Below, piece by piece: positions 1 through 8,721 of a DNA stretch of 41,119 bases. Source of the DNA: Clostridia bacterium (GTDB taxonomy: Bacteria > Bacillota > Clostridia > Oscillospirales > Acutalibacteraceae). The first letter of the stretch is position 1; each line of letters starts with the position of its first letter. The notes beneath the pieces are model-generated. The model was not told the origin of the DNA, ran no database searches, and worked only from the letters and a program-made list of their open reading frames with translations. Where the stretch lies: NCBI GenBank assembly GCA_017416485.1, contig JAFQCH010000008.1, positions 1 through 41,119 on the forward strand. Reading direction: 5' to 3'. Made by a program: the position numbers and the translations under genes.

Positions 1-162
1 ACGATTGACCGCAATGCTTGGTTGCTTACAGGTGCAACTCATCAGGTTGAGTATAACCCTCAATTTTATGCTGCCTGGGCACACGGTATGGTTTATGTTG
101 ACCGAAGAGATGACAGCAGTCGAAAAGAATCAGTTAAGAAACGAGGCACAGTTCATCACTGA
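1..162 (+). CDS. 3' end of an unidentified ORF cut by the window edge
   Basis: Frame 1 is open from the first base to a TGA at 160-162, giving 53 residues rich in aromatic residues and then in Arg, Lys and Asp. The start lies outside the window. It overlaps the next ORF, which begins at 95 or 110 in another frame. I do not recognise the family. It could be the true end of an upstream gene, or the N-terminal part of the next protein separated by a frameshift. Confidence 0.3.
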   Translation, partial: TIDRNAWLLTGATHQVEYNPQFYAAWAHGMVYVDRRDDSSRKESVKKRGTVHH

Positions 163-586
163 TCTAAACGAGCAATTTATCGGCAACGAGAAAATGTCAG
201 CTATTGAGTGGGAACTAGAAAAGTTTTTCTATAAGTATAGAAGCGACGAACTGACCGAAGAATACATAGAAGAATTTAGAAAACACTTTGATATTGAAAG
301 TGAAAACAGACAAAATCTCGTAAACTACCTTGTGCATTTAGAGGGTATCGCTGCGCTGGTAAAAAACAAAATCCTCCACATAGAAATGATTGACGATTTA
401 ATGTCGTACCGATATTTCATTGCAATGAACAATCCGATTGTTCAGAAGTTGGAGTTGAACGAATACTCTGATTTCTACAAAGGGTGTTTTGGTATTTATA
501 ACGCTTGGGTAAAAGAATTGAAAAAGCAAAAAATTGAAATCCCTATGTATAAAGACTATAAGTTAATTGACGAAGAGGAGAAATAA
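95..586 (+). CDS. Hypothetical acidic helical protein (possibly DUF4760-like)
   Basis: A 163-residue, charged, mostly helical protein with no signal peptide or membrane segment. It weakly recalls DUF4760-type proteins, which usually carry an N-terminal membrane helix that is absent here, so this may be a truncated member. The reading frame is open from base 5, but the residues before the ATG at 95 look non-coding. The ATG at 110, preceded by a weak GAAGAG, is an alternative start. It stops 2 nt before the acyl-CoA ligase at 589, so the two are probably co-transcribed. Function unknown. Confidence 0.5.
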   Translation: MLTEEMTAVEKNQLRNEAQFITDLNEQFIGNEKMSAIEWELEKFFYKYRSDELTEEYIEEFRKHFDIESENRQNLVNYLVHLEGIAALVKNKILHIEMIDDLMSYRYFIAMNNPIVQKLELNEYSDFYKGCFGIYNAWVKELKKQKIEIPMYKDYKLIDEEEK

Positions 587-588
587 TT

Positions 589-2322
589 ATGCCTACAGAA
601 AAGAAATTGACGGGTTATCCGTCTATTGATAAACCGTGGTTGAAATACTATCCCGATGAGGTAATAAACGCAGATCTGCCTGCCGGTACAATATACGAAT
701 ACCTTATGGAAAACAACAAGGATTTCCCCAAAGACATTGCGTTGATTTACTTTGGAAAAAACATTACATACGGCGAGCTGTTTGAGAATATTGATCGTAC
801 TGCAAAAGCACTTGTTTCTGTAGGTGTTAAAGCGAATGATATTGTTACAGTTGCTCTTCCGACAATTCCTGAAGCATTATATCTTGTATATGCAATTAAC
901 AAACTTGGTGCAGTTGCTAACATGATCCACCCGCTTGCCGGTGAAAACGAAATTGTCAATTATCTTAACGAAGTAAAAGCAACACATTTCTTTATGTTCT
1001 ATGGTACATACGAAATTGTCAAAAACGCTTTGGATAAGACCTCTGTTAAAACCGGTGTTGTCATTTCCGCAGCTGAATCATTGCCGTTTGGTATTAAGCA
1101 ACTATATAAACTCAAAACCAAAGAAAAATCGTCCTTTGAGAATTCCGCGCTTATTTGCTGGAATGAGTTTCTAAAGCAAGGCAAAAGTGCAACTATCCCC
1201 ACGTACAAGAAGGATCCCAATACACCCGCCATCATTTCTCATACTGGAGGCACAACAGGAGAACCGAAAGGCGTTGTTCTCTCCGACATGAGTACAAACA
1301 CTCTGATTTGGGAAATTGGCTGCAATCTTCCTCACAACCGCCAAGAGATCATGATGCCGGTGCTTCCTCCATTTGTAAATTACAGTTTGGTGAACTGTAT
1401 GTTGGAGCCGTTGGCATTTGGCTTCAAGGTTGTTATGATTCCGAAGTATGAGCCGGATAAGTTTGATGAGTATGTCAACAAATATCATCCGAATCATATC
1501 AACTCCATTCCTGCTTATTGGGAAGCGTTGCTCACCAATGAACGCTTAAAAACAACCGACTGTTCTTGCCTGTGCCATCTTTTCTATGGTGGCGAAGGTA
1601 TGAACGAGAAAATAGAAGAGAGTGTTAATGATCTGCTTCTTTCTCGTGGCGCAAAATACAAGTTAGCTAAGGGGCTCGGTTCTACCGAAATGGTGAGTGC
1701 TGCTACCGCCGCTTATCAGGACTGTAATTTGCTGGGCAGCGTTGGTATTCCACTTGTAAAGGTAAACTGCAAGATAACTGATCCGGACACCGGAAAAGAA
1801 CTCACCTGTAATCAAGAGGGCGAAATTTGTTTCGCAGGTCCTCAGATGATGATTGGATATTACGAGAATAAAGCTGCAACGGATGATATTATTAAAATTC
1901 ACGATGACGGAGAACGTTGGTTACACACCGGAGATCTTGGCTATTTGAATGATGATGGTGTACTATTTGTTAGCGGTAGAATCAAGCGGATTATTATGAC
2001 CAAGGGCAACGACGGTATCGTAACCAAGATGTTCCCAGACAGAATTGAAAAGGCAGTTATGGAACATCCGGCAGTTGAACTTTGTTGTGCAATCGGTGTT
2101 ACTAATGAAGCACGTATCAATTATGCGAAGGTATACATAGTATTGGCAGAAGGTTATGAGATAAATGAGATTATGATCAACGAAATCCTTGCCATTTGCC
2201 ACGAAAAATTGCCTGAGTATATGGTTCCGGAAGAAATCGTATATCGCAAAGACTTACCGAGAACTGATAGAGGCAAAGTAGATTACCGGGCGCTTGAGAA
2301 AGAAGCAGAAAAGTTACAATAA
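589..2322 (+). CDS. AMP-binding acyl-CoA synthetase / acid-CoA ligase
   Basis: A 577-aa class I adenylate-forming enzyme, expected to activate a carboxylic acid with ATP to an acyl-adenylate and then form a CoA (or carrier-protein) thioester. The motifs run in the expected order: the P-loop-like SHTGGTTGEPKG, the GLGSTE motif, HTGDLG with the ribose-binding Asp, the hinge region GRIKRII, and near the C-terminus PRTDRGKVDY with the catalytic Lys. Length is normal for the family. The acid substrate cannot be read from the sequence. It starts 2 nt after the preceding ORF, with AGAGGAGAAAT as ribosome site. A diverged fragment of a second ligase C-terminus lies 200 bp downstream. Codon use is more AT-rich than in the genes from 4 kb on. 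Confidence 0.9.
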   Translation: MPTEKKLTGYPSIDKPWLKYYPDEVINADLPAGTIYEYLMENNKDFPKDIALIYFGKNITYGELFENIDRTAKALVSVGVKANDIVTVALPTIPEALYLVYAINKLGAVANMIHPLAGENEIVNYLNEVKATHFFMFYGTYEIVKNALDKTSVKTGVVISAAESLPFGIKQLYKLKTKEKSSFENSALICWNEFLKQGKSATIPTYKKDPNTPAIISHTGGTTGEPKGVVLSDMSTNTLIWEIGCNLPHNRQEIMMPVLPPFVNYSLVNCMLEPLAFGFKVVMIPKYEPDKFDEYVNKYHPNHINSIPAYWEALLTNERLKTTDCSCLCHLFYGGEGMNEKIEESVNDLLLSRGAKYKLAKGLGSTEMVSAATAAYQDCNLLGSVGIPLVKVNCKITDPDTGKELTCNQEGEICFAGPQMMIGYYENKAATDDIIKIHDDGERWLHTGDLGYLNDDGVLFVSGRIKRIIMTKGNDGIVTKMFPDRIEKAVMEHPAVELCCAIGVTNEARINYAKVYIVLAEGYEINEIMINEILAICHEKLPEYMVPEEIVYRKDLPRTDRGKVDYRALEKEAEKLQ

Positions 2323-2468
2323 GATATTGGCAGTAACACCGTGGTAAAACACAAGCATATTACCTCCACCCTAAATTCACTTTCTTTGCTAATTGCTTGC
2401 TAATCGGACGACTTAAAATAACATAATATTAACCGTAACGGCGTAACACAAGATAACACGTTAACCTT

Positions 2469-2496
2469 AAAAATCCCCTGACAGCAGGGGATTTTT
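2469..2496 (+). terminator. Rho-independent terminator after the acyl-CoA ligase
   Basis: Perfect 12-bp stem (arms 2469-2480 and 2485-2496) with a 4-nt loop; the right arm ends in five T. It lies 147 bp past the ligase stop. The symmetric A/T ends would let it work in both directions. Confidence 0.75.
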
Positions 2497-2525
2497 AGGT
2501 ATGGTCAATCAGGGGACGGTGTTCT

Positions 2526-2633
2526 ATGATTGATGCGATTCCTTGTAAAATCGCAATATATGAAGATTTCCCAAGAACTAATCGAGGCAAGGTCGATTAC
2601 CGAGCACTCGAAAAAGACGCGCAAAAGTTATAA
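2526..2633 (+). pseudogene. Remnant of a second acyl-CoA ligase (C-terminus only)
   Basis: Reading from the ATG at 2526 gives 35 residues ending in PRTNRGKVDYRALEKDAQKL, almost the same as the last residues of the ligase ending at 2322 (PRTDRGKVDYRALEKEAEKL). The nucleotide sequences of the two tails are similar but clearly diverged, so this is an old paralogue fragment rather than a recent duplication. Only the extreme C-terminal segment with the catalytic Lys survives; upstream homology ends at about 2535. No ribosome site precedes the ATG, so it is probably not expressed. Confidence 0.75.
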
Positions 2634-2711
2634 AATCTCCGCCATCCCCTCCTTGTACCACAGGCAGCGATCAAGGGCTAAGCCTTAAACGGACAGTCAA
2701 TCAAACCCAAT

Positions 2712-2747
2712 AAAACGTCCCCACCGAGCAATCGGTGGGGACGTTTT
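2712..2747. terminator. Bidirectional terminator
   Basis: Perfect 16-bp stem (2712-2727 with 2732-2747) and a 4-nt GCAA loop, with AAAA and TTTT at the outer ends. It lies just past the stop of the minus-strand acyltransferase gene and ends transcripts from both sides. Confidence 0.85.
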
Positions 2748-2749
2748 GC

Positions 2750-3718
2750 TTACCATGTGAGAATGATTTCGGGATTTTCAAAAATTTCGTCCAGCTTTCG
2801 GATGAACGGCATAATGTCGGCAGCACCGCCGATTTTGTGATCAAAAACCAAAGTCAACGGCAGAATCTTTTTTGTGCCGAGCTGTAAATTGCCGTTTTCG
2901 TCTTTGAAAACATATTCCTTTTCTCTTGTTCTGCTCACCCCAAACAGGAACACCTGCGGATAAACAGGCGGCACATATGTTATATTTGTATTGAGATTGT
3001 CATAAAGCGTTCCCCAGTTTGTAAAGCAGACAGAGCCTTCGTTGAGTTCATCGGGTCTGAGTCCGTCGGGATCATAAAACGGCTTTTTGCCCGTCAGCTT
3101 CAGAAAATCAGATTTCAAAGATTGTGAAAGATGGATCACCTTTCCCTTGCCGAAGCAAGCATTCACGGCCTGACAAAAGGGAGTCAGTATTCTGCCGTAA
3201 GTCAATTCTCCAAGAAGCCGCTGTCTTGAAACCTCATACATCAAATCGTTAAGGTCTGTGTTTTCAAGTCTTCTTTTTGCGTCTTCTATGAGTAAAGCGG
3301 TTTCTTGCAGGGTTTTATCTTCAAGATGCATGATTTTTATCTGGAAGGTTTTACTTTCATGAAGGCATACTGCCATTGATACATCAATGTGCTTTTTGAT
3401 GATGAGCTTGCCGGATGTTGCCCGATGATCGTATATGAAATGCGCATTCAGACGAGGGACTTCCTTCAAGCCTTCCACAAGAATTTTTGTCAGGAGTGCG
3501 TTGAGAGTCAATCTGTAGTCGCAGCTGCTTTTCAGACTTTCAAAAACCTCAAAAAGCCGGGTTATATCAGCCTCGTAATTACAGGCAACTCCGGGCGTGT
3601 TACGTTGTGCGTTGACGAGCGCATTGCTTGCCATCTTGTCTCGCAGGCTCATGTATTCAATTTTGTCGCCGCTGTCGGGTGCCAATCTTGCTTGCTGCAG
3701 GTATTCCTTCATTTTCAT
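2750..3718 (-). CDS. CAT-like / 2-oxoacid dehydrogenase E2-type acyltransferase domain protein
   Basis: A 322-aa protein that resembles only the catalytic domain of E2 acyltransferases (chloramphenicol acetyltransferase fold). There is no N-terminal lipoyl or E1/E3-binding domain, so it is not a normal dehydrogenase E2. The family motif HxxxDG near the C-terminus reads HKIGGA (His294), so the His is kept but the Asp-Gly pair is Gly-Ala. The acyl donor may be a free acyl-CoA; the acceptor is unknown. It has its own consensus-like promoter (3754-3782, minus strand) and a weak AAAGAGAG ribosome site. It may act with the nearby acid-CoA ligase, but the two are convergent, so this is only inference. 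Confidence 0.75.
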   Translation of the reverse strand: MKMKEYLQQARLAPDSGDKIEYMSLRDKMASNALVNAQRNTPGVACNYEADITRLFEVFESLKSSCDYRLTLNALLTKILVEGLKEVPRLNAHFIYDHRATSGKLIIKKHIDVSMAVCLHESKTFQIKIMHLEDKTLQETALLIEDAKRRLENTDLNDLMYEVSRQRLLGELTYGRILTPFCQAVNACFGKGKVIHLSQSLKSDFLKLTGKKPFYDPDGLRPDELNEGSVCFTNWGTLYDNLNTNITYVPPVYPQVFLFGVSRTREKEYVFKDENGNLQLGTKKILPLTLVFDHKIGGAADIMPFIRKLDEIFENPEIILTW

Positions 3719-3753
3719 CTGATTTGACTCTCTTTATTTTTCGTTATTGGAAA

Positions 3754-3782
3754 ATTATATCATACTTACAAGAACAAGTCAA
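3754..3782 (-). promoter_or_regulatory. Sigma-A promoter for the E2-like gene
   Basis: On the minus strand: TTGACT, 17-bp spacer, TATAAT, ending 35 bp before the start codon at 3718. Confidence 0.75.
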
Positions 3783-3858
3783 ATATTTTATCAGTCATAA
3801 TCAGAGTAATATATAAAAATCTTTGCTGCGGAATTGATGTAAAAAACGATGTTCCGTC

Positions 3859-3887
3859 TTTACAATGTCGGTTTTCCGTGTTATAAT
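3859..3887 (+). promoter_or_regulatory. Sigma-A promoter for the nanA-like gene
   Basis: TTTACA (3859-3864), 17-bp spacer, TATAAT (3882-3887). An AAAAAGGAG ribosome site follows just before the ATG at 3918. Confidence 0.8.
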
Positions 3888-3917
3888 TTTACAAAACAAT
3901 AAAAAAGGAGAATTTCC

Positions 3918-4832
3918 ATGCTCAACAAATATAAAGGTATTTTCCCGGCATTTTATGCCTGCTATGACGATGAAGGCAATGTTTCCGCCGAACGCACAAG
4001 GGAATTGGTGGAATTTCTCATTGAAAAAGGGGTTTCCGGTCTTTATGTCGGCGGCTCCTCCGGTGAATGCATCTATCATTCCGTGGAGGACAGAAAGAAA
4101 ACGCTGGAAGCGGTTATGGAGGTTGCAAAGGGCAAAATTGTCATTATTGCACATGTTGCCTGCAACAACACAAAGGACTCCTGTGAGCTTGCCCGTCATG
4201 CACAGAGTGTCGGTGCCGATGCAATTGCCGCCATCCCGCCTATTTATTTCCGTTTGCCCGAAAAGGCAATTGCAAAGTATTGGAATGATATTTCCGCAGC
4301 TGCCCCCGACACGGATTTTGTGATCTACAATATTCCGCAGCTTGCCGGTGTTGCCCTGACACTGCCGCTTCTTGACGAAATGATGAAGAACCCGCGCGTT
4401 GTGGGTGTCAAGAACTCCTCTATGCCCGTGCAGGATATTCAGATGTTCAAAAGACAGGCAGCCAAGGCAGGCAAGGAGATTGTTGTTTTCAACGGTCCCG
4501 ATGAACAGTTTGTCAGCGGCAGACTGATCGGTGCGGATGCCGGAATCGGCGGTACCTATGCCGTCATGCCCGAGGTTTTTGTCGCCATGGACAAAGCACT
4601 TGCTGCCGGTGATTTTGCAAGAGCCCGTCTGCTGCAGAATGCAGCCAACGAGGTGATTTACACCATGTGCTCGGCAAAGGGCAATATGTATGCCGTTGCA
4701 AAGGCTGTGCTCAAAAAGCGTACCGGCAAGGACTTCGGCTCGGTCAGAGCACCGCTGCTCGGCCTTGAGGACGGCGACGAAGCAGTTGTGCAGAAGGCCT
4801 ATGAGCTTGTCGAAAAGGCTGTTGCGCTGTAA
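3918..4832 (+). CDS. nanA: N-acetylneuraminate lyase (sialic acid aldolase) family
   Basis: A 304-aa class I aldolase of the DapA/NanA family, expected to cleave sialic acid to N-acetylmannosamine and pyruvate in the cytoplasm. The active-site residues fall at the same numbers as in E. coli NanA: GGSSGE with Ser47-Ser48, YNIP with Tyr137, and the Schiff-base Lys165 in VGVKNSS. The later segment NGPDEQFVSG...GADAGIGGTY follows NanA rather than DapA. It stands alone with its own promoter and terminator; no nanE, nanK or sialic acid transporter is in the window, so a related 2-keto-3-deoxy acid aldolase activity cannot be ruled out. Confidence 0.85.
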   Translation: MLNKYKGIFPAFYACYDDEGNVSAERTRELVEFLIEKGVSGLYVGGSSGECIYHSVEDRKKTLEAVMEVAKGKIVIIAHVACNNTKDSCELARHAQSVGADAIAAIPPIYFRLPEKAIAKYWNDISAAAPDTDFVIYNIPQLAGVALTLPLLDEMMKNPRVVGVKNSSMPVQDIQMFKRQAAKAGKEIVVFNGPDEQFVSGRLIGADAGIGGTYAVMPEVFVAMDKALAAGDFARARLLQNAANEVIYTMCSAKGNMYAVAKAVLKKRTGKDFGSVRAPLLGLEDGDEAVVQKAYELVEKAVAL

Positions 4833-4860
4833 GTAAGCCGGTTCAAAAATGAAAATTGTT

Positions 4861-4892
4861 ACGGGGCTGCATGAAGCAGCCCCGTTGTTTTT
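4861..4892. terminator. Terminator between nanA and the convergent GH39 gene
   Basis: Perfect 10-bp GC-rich stem (4861-4870 with 4876-4885), loop ATGAA, followed by TGTTTTT on the plus strand. It ends nanA transcription and may also serve the convergent gene. Confidence 0.8.
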
Positions 4893-4902
4893 GCAGGTGT
4901 TG

Positions 4903-6273
4903 TTATTTTTTGAATGTGATATACAGCATTTCGCCGCTTTCGATTTTGTCGGGCAGGGGAATTTCGACCCATTCGCAGCTTTCGTTCACGGTCATGCACT
5001 TGACAACGGAGTATGCACCTGTGTCAAGCATCAACTTGCGGTCCTTTTTCTCGGATATGTTGGAAATCAGCAATGCCTGTCCGTCCTCACCCGTTGCAGC
5101 AAGCGCATACAGGTCCTCGGGGAGGGATTTGTTGGTGATTGCGGCCTGATTGCCGAGTGCAAACATTTCTCCGAATGCCAGAAAACTGTAATATGCCGAG
5201 GAGGGGATTCCATCGCCGACAAACATACCTGCGTGCACGGATTCGGGCCAGTAATTTGCACAGTAATAATGTGCCATGTCGATGCCCTCATGCTGGAACA
5301 TAATGAGCATGGATGCCTGATTTGCACCGTAGCGGCGGTCAATTTTGTCGTTTTCCATGGGGTTGAAGTTCCACTCATCCACAATAATTTCCGTGTTTTC
5401 ATAGCCGGCAGCGGAGAGCATATCCCTGACATAGCCTATGTATTGCTTATTTTTCCATGTGGTGGTGTAGCTGTGCCAGGTGAAAAAATCCATCGGGGTG
5501 TTGTGCTCTGTGATGTAAGCAAGAAAATCCTCAAAGAATTCAATAAAATACTGATTTTGCGGACTTGACCCTGTGTTGACTGCGTTGGTTTTGGTCAGTG
5601 CATAAAAGCCGCATGAGCCGTAGCCGCCGATTTTAAGAGCTGGAAATTTATTTTTCAGGTATTTTGCTGTCAGGTCATACAGCTCGTAGAATTCCTCGGG
5701 TGTGCCCTGCCAGAAGTTGTTTTCGCTCGGCACAGGCTGACAGTCGGGCTCGTTGTAGATTTCCCAGTATTGAATGTCATAGCGGAAACCGTTTGCCCAG
5801 CCCTCGTTGTAGTGCAGAATAATATGCTCGCATATTTGTGCCCATTTGCTGAAATCGGCAGGCGGCTGCAGGTGTTTTCTTGAAATTTCGGGATCACTCC
5901 AGCTGATGCCGAAGCGGAAAAACGGCTCCATACCGGCATCGACGATGGCCGCCATCACCTTGTCGCTTTCGGTAAAATCATAGGCTGCTTCGTCATTGAC
6001 ATCCTTTGAAAAATCGGGGAAAATCTTGTAAATGTCGGTGCAGTTGATGTCATGTGTTCTGCAGGAGGTCATGTTCGCTTCGGTGTAGTAGCGGTTCATT
6101 TGGCTGTTCAGCTCATAGTCGGCCATTCTTCCGATGTTGTGAACAGGCAGCATTTCGTTTACTACGGTGTCAAAATCAACGTGTATGGTTGTGGGCTTGC
6201 AAAACAACAGCAGCACAACAAGAAGCACCGCCGCAAGCACAGCTGAAATTGCAATAACTATTTTTTTTGCCAT
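4903..6273 (-). CDS. Membrane-anchored GH39-like glycoside hydrolase
   Basis: A 456-aa protein with an N-terminal hydrophobic segment (residues about 4-24) acting as signal or anchor, then a TIM-barrel of the GH39/clan A type (beta-xylosidase, alpha-iduronidase relatives). The acid/base Glu is in EIYNEPD (Glu175) and the nucleophile Glu in IIVDEWNF (Glu300), the spacing expected for a retaining clan-A enzyme. The substrate is not readable. A GGAGA ribosome site precedes the ATG at 6273. It is divergent from the SGNH hydrolase gene; the two promoters lie almost back to back. Confidence 0.75.
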   Translation of the reverse strand: MAKKIVIAISAVLAAVLLVVLLLFCKPTTIHVDFDTVVNEMLPVHNIGRMADYELNSQMNRYYTEANMTSCRTHDINCTDIYKIFPDFSKDVNDEAAYDFTESDKVMAAIVDAGMEPFFRFGISWSDPEISRKHLQPPADFSKWAQICEHIILHYNEGWANGFRYDIQYWEIYNEPDCQPVPSENNFWQGTPEEFYELYDLTAKYLKNKFPALKIGGYGSCGFYALTKTNAVNTGSSPQNQYFIEFFEDFLAYITEHNTPMDFFTWHSYTTTWKNKQYIGYVRDMLSAAGYENTEIIVDEWNFNPMENDKIDRRYGANQASMLIMFQHEGIDMAHYYCANYWPESVHAGMFVGDGIPSSAYYSFLAFGEMFALGNQAAITNKSLPEDLYALAATGEDGQALLISNISEKKDRKLMLDTGAYSVVKCMTVNESCEWVEIPLPDKIESGEMLYITFKK

Positions 6274-6305
6274 AAAATCGTCTCCGTTAAAAATCTTTTA
6301 ATTAA

Positions 6306-6334
6306 ATTATACACTTGTATTTTCCGAAAAGCAA
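6306..6334 (-). promoter_or_regulatory. Promoter for the GH39-like gene
   Basis: On the minus strand: TTGCTT, 17-bp spacer, TATAAT. The -10 matches consensus perfectly; the -35 is weak. Confidence 0.6.
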
Positions 6335-6347
6335 TAATGTTTTTTTA

Positions 6348-6376
6348 TTGCAATTGTTTTTTTGAAGAAGTATAAT
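6348..6376 (+). promoter_or_regulatory. Promoter for the SGNH hydrolase gene
   Basis: TTGCAA (6348-6353), 17-bp spacer, perfect TATAAT (6371-6376). Its position rules out an earlier ATG at 6375 as the start, because that codon overlaps the -10 box. The minus-strand promoter at 6306-6334 starts only 14 bp away. Confidence 0.75.
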
Positions 6377-6404
6377 GAAAAAAAAGGAGATAGGAGGCTT
6401 TGTT

Positions 6405-7163
6405 ATGTGCACGGAAAAACCGTTGGATAATCTGGTGGGTTCTTACAGCAACACCGCCATATTCAGAAGAATTGCCTTTATCGGCGACAGCCTTTCCTCG
6501 GGCGAGTTTGAAACGGTTGACGAAAACGGCAACCGCGGCTATCACGATTTGTATGAATATTCATGGGGGCAGTATATTGCCCGCAGCAACGGGCTGACTG
6601 CCTACAATTTTTCCCGCGGCGGCATGACCGCAAAATGGTATCTTGACAGTTTTGCAGATGAACACGATCTCTGGAACAAGGACAAAGCCTGTCAGGCGTA
6701 TGTGATTGCCTTGGGTGTGAATGACATCTGCAATGCAAACATGAAAATCGGCGACGAGCAGGATATTTGCGCAACCGACTTTGCGGACGAAAGACCTTTT
6801 ATCAGTTATTATGCGGAAATTGTAAGAAGATACAAGCAAATCAGCCCCGATGCCAAATTCTTTTTTGTCACCATGCCGCAAGATACGGTGTGGCGGGATC
6901 AATCGAAAGTCGAAGGCATACGGGACGCCTTGTATGCCCTTGCAAAGCATTTTGACAATTCTTATGTCATAGACCTCTATGCCTACGGCCCCGTGTATGA
7001 TGAAGAATTCAGAAAAAAATATTTCCTGCACGGACACATGAACCCGATGGGGTATATTTTTACGGCAAAGCTGATCGATTCCTATATTGACTATATCATC
7101 CGCACCAATCCGTCTGATTTCAACAATGTCGCATTCATCGGAACGGATATAAAATATCAATAA
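6405..7163 (+). CDS. SGNH/GDSL-family hydrolase (esterase-like)
   Basis: A 252-aa SGNH hydrolase. Block I is FIGDSLSSG with the nucleophile Ser29; the Gly is in the NFSRGG segment; block III is GVND with Asn106; the C-terminal His is in HGHMNP (His211). The Asp usually three residues before that His is Leu, so the triad may be a dyad. There is no signal peptide, so it should be cytoplasmic. The start at 6405 is chosen because TAGGAGG (6391-6397) sits correctly before it. Probable role: removing acyl groups from sugars or other esters, given the glycan genes around it. The end overlaps the convergent radical SAM gene by 7 bp. Confidence 0.8.
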   Translation: MCTEKPLDNLVGSYSNTAIFRRIAFIGDSLSSGEFETVDENGNRGYHDLYEYSWGQYIARSNGLTAYNFSRGGMTAKWYLDSFADEHDLWNKDKACQAYVIALGVNDICNANMKIGDEQDICATDFADERPFISYYAEIVRRYKQISPDAKFFFVTMPQDTVWRDQSKVEGIRDALYALAKHFDNSYVIDLYAYGPVYDEEFRKKYFLHGHMNPMGYIFTAKLIDSYIDYIIRTNPSDFNNVAFIGTDIKYQ

Positions 7164-8693
7164 ACGATCAAGAAGGGAAGATTGCCTTCCTTTTGCAGAA
7201 ATTTGTCGATGCTTGCACAAACGGTGTCAACAGTCTGCTTCAGGAATGAACTTTCACGCTCGATCCATGCATAAAGATTCATATAAAAATCATAGTAAGA
7301 TACATTGTGCGCTTTGCGCAGACAGATTGCCAAAAATTTGAGCAGACCAAAGCAATGGAAACTCTGCACGCAAACGGAAATGCGTAATGCTGTTCTCCAA
7401 TCCTGCATCGGTAGGGTGGCGGTTTCAACAACCAATTGGGAACGGGAGCTGTTTAATGCATTTTCAGAGATTTTGCTGTGGTTTTGGCAAAGTTCAGATC
7501 TGATTGTCTTGATTTTGTATGTTTCAACAAAATCCTTTTCATACATTTTTGAGTTGGGCAGCAGTTCGCATCGGTTTATGTTGATGGAGTCGTGCCGGCC
7601 TGCTTCGATGACTTCAAACATGCCCTTGCAGAAACTTTCCAGAGTTTCGCCCGGGAGACCGAGAATCAAATCCGTGTAGGTGAACATGCCGCCGTTGCGG
7701 TAACGGGTCAGTTCTTTTGCAAAATTTTCATAGGGAATGTTTTGTCTGCCGATTATTTTCAGCACATCCGGCGAAAAACTCTGAATGGCAAGGGATATTC
7801 CTCTGTTCAGATTTGCAGTTTCCAGCTTGCTGTTGATGCGGAAGGTCAGGTCGCTTTTGTTTTTGGTTGCAATTGTTTCAGACTTCTGCGGATAGCCGTA
7901 CTGTTTTTTTAAGTTTGTGATGTAGTCGGCAATTTTTTCGTCTCTGTCGAGAATACCGAAATTGGAGTCGGCGCAAATGCAGAAGCAGATCCTGTTTTTT
8001 GCCATCCAGTCCGGATCTCCCAGTACGCGTGCCTCGGGGAATGTGCGGAATTTGTGCTTTACTCCTGACCGGCAACAATAAACGCAGGTGTTGTAAGGGC
8101 ATCCGCGGGTCGTTTCAAGAACGGTATCAAATTGAATGTCTTTATAGGCGGGATTGTTGATGATGCTGTCGAATAAGCCCGTTGTATAGGGGCTCGGGAA
8201 GTCTTCCAACGACGAAGCCGCAAAGGTTCCGTGCGGGTCAATGTGCCGTTGTCTCTGTACGAAATATTATGTACATTTTTTAACTTTTTGTCCTCTGCCA
8301 ATGCTTTGAGAAGTTCATAAAAGGTGACTTCACCTTCTCCGTGCATAAGTATGTCAACAAAGTCATACTCTTCCAGAATTTCAAAATCGTTTGGCACCTG
8401 CGGACCGCCGAGGGCAATAACACAATCGGGCCATTCGGCTTTGATTGCCTTGGCAAGCGAAAGGTTGTAGTCAATATTCCACATATAGCAGGAAAAACCG
8501 ACAATGAAAGGTTTTTCCATTGTTTTAATGACATCATCAACAGGGGACTTCAAAAGATAAAATCACAAAGACGGTAAATTTCTTTGATGTCCGCTTTTGT
8601 GAATGAATATGCGGCGATGCAACCGACAGAATAGGGCAGATAAACAGAATTGTTCAGCATCGCACTTGGTTGCACAAGATAAACATTTTTCAT
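7157..8693 (-). pseudogene. B12-binding-domain radical SAM protein, broken by two frameshifts
   Basis: Three consecutive frames together make one B12-binding radical SAM protein of about 512 residues. Frame A starts at the ATG at 8693 (MKNVYLVQPS) and stops at 8550. Frame B continues from 8553 with the B12-binding part (ALGGPQVPN, HGEGE). Frame C, from about 8222 to 7157, holds the radical SAM part with Cys motif RGCPYNTCVYC (C-x4-C-x2-C) and the LGLPGET strand. Both breaks can be repaired by adding one T on the coding strand, in a T4 run at 8552-8555 and a T3 run at 8222-8224. It could be a real pseudogene or sequencing error. The substrate of the intact protein is unknown. Confidence 0.8.
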
Positions 8694-8721
8694 GATTGAG
8701 AGTTCACCTGCCTGTAAAAGT

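Larger units (their letters stand above)
2323..2749. other. Intergenic stretch with decay products
   Basis: 427 bp without an intact gene. It holds the terminator at 2469-2496, the ligase remnant at 2526-2633 and the bidirectional terminator at 2712-2747. The segment around 2504-2524 carries a GGGGACGGTGTTCT-like string resembling short clostridial repetitive elements, but no second copy is in this window. Confidence 0.5.

Noticed and set aside
4849..5568. Plus-strand ORF starting inside the nanA terminator
   Set aside because: It lies antisense to the GH39-like gene, begins in a terminator stem and lacks a ribosome site.
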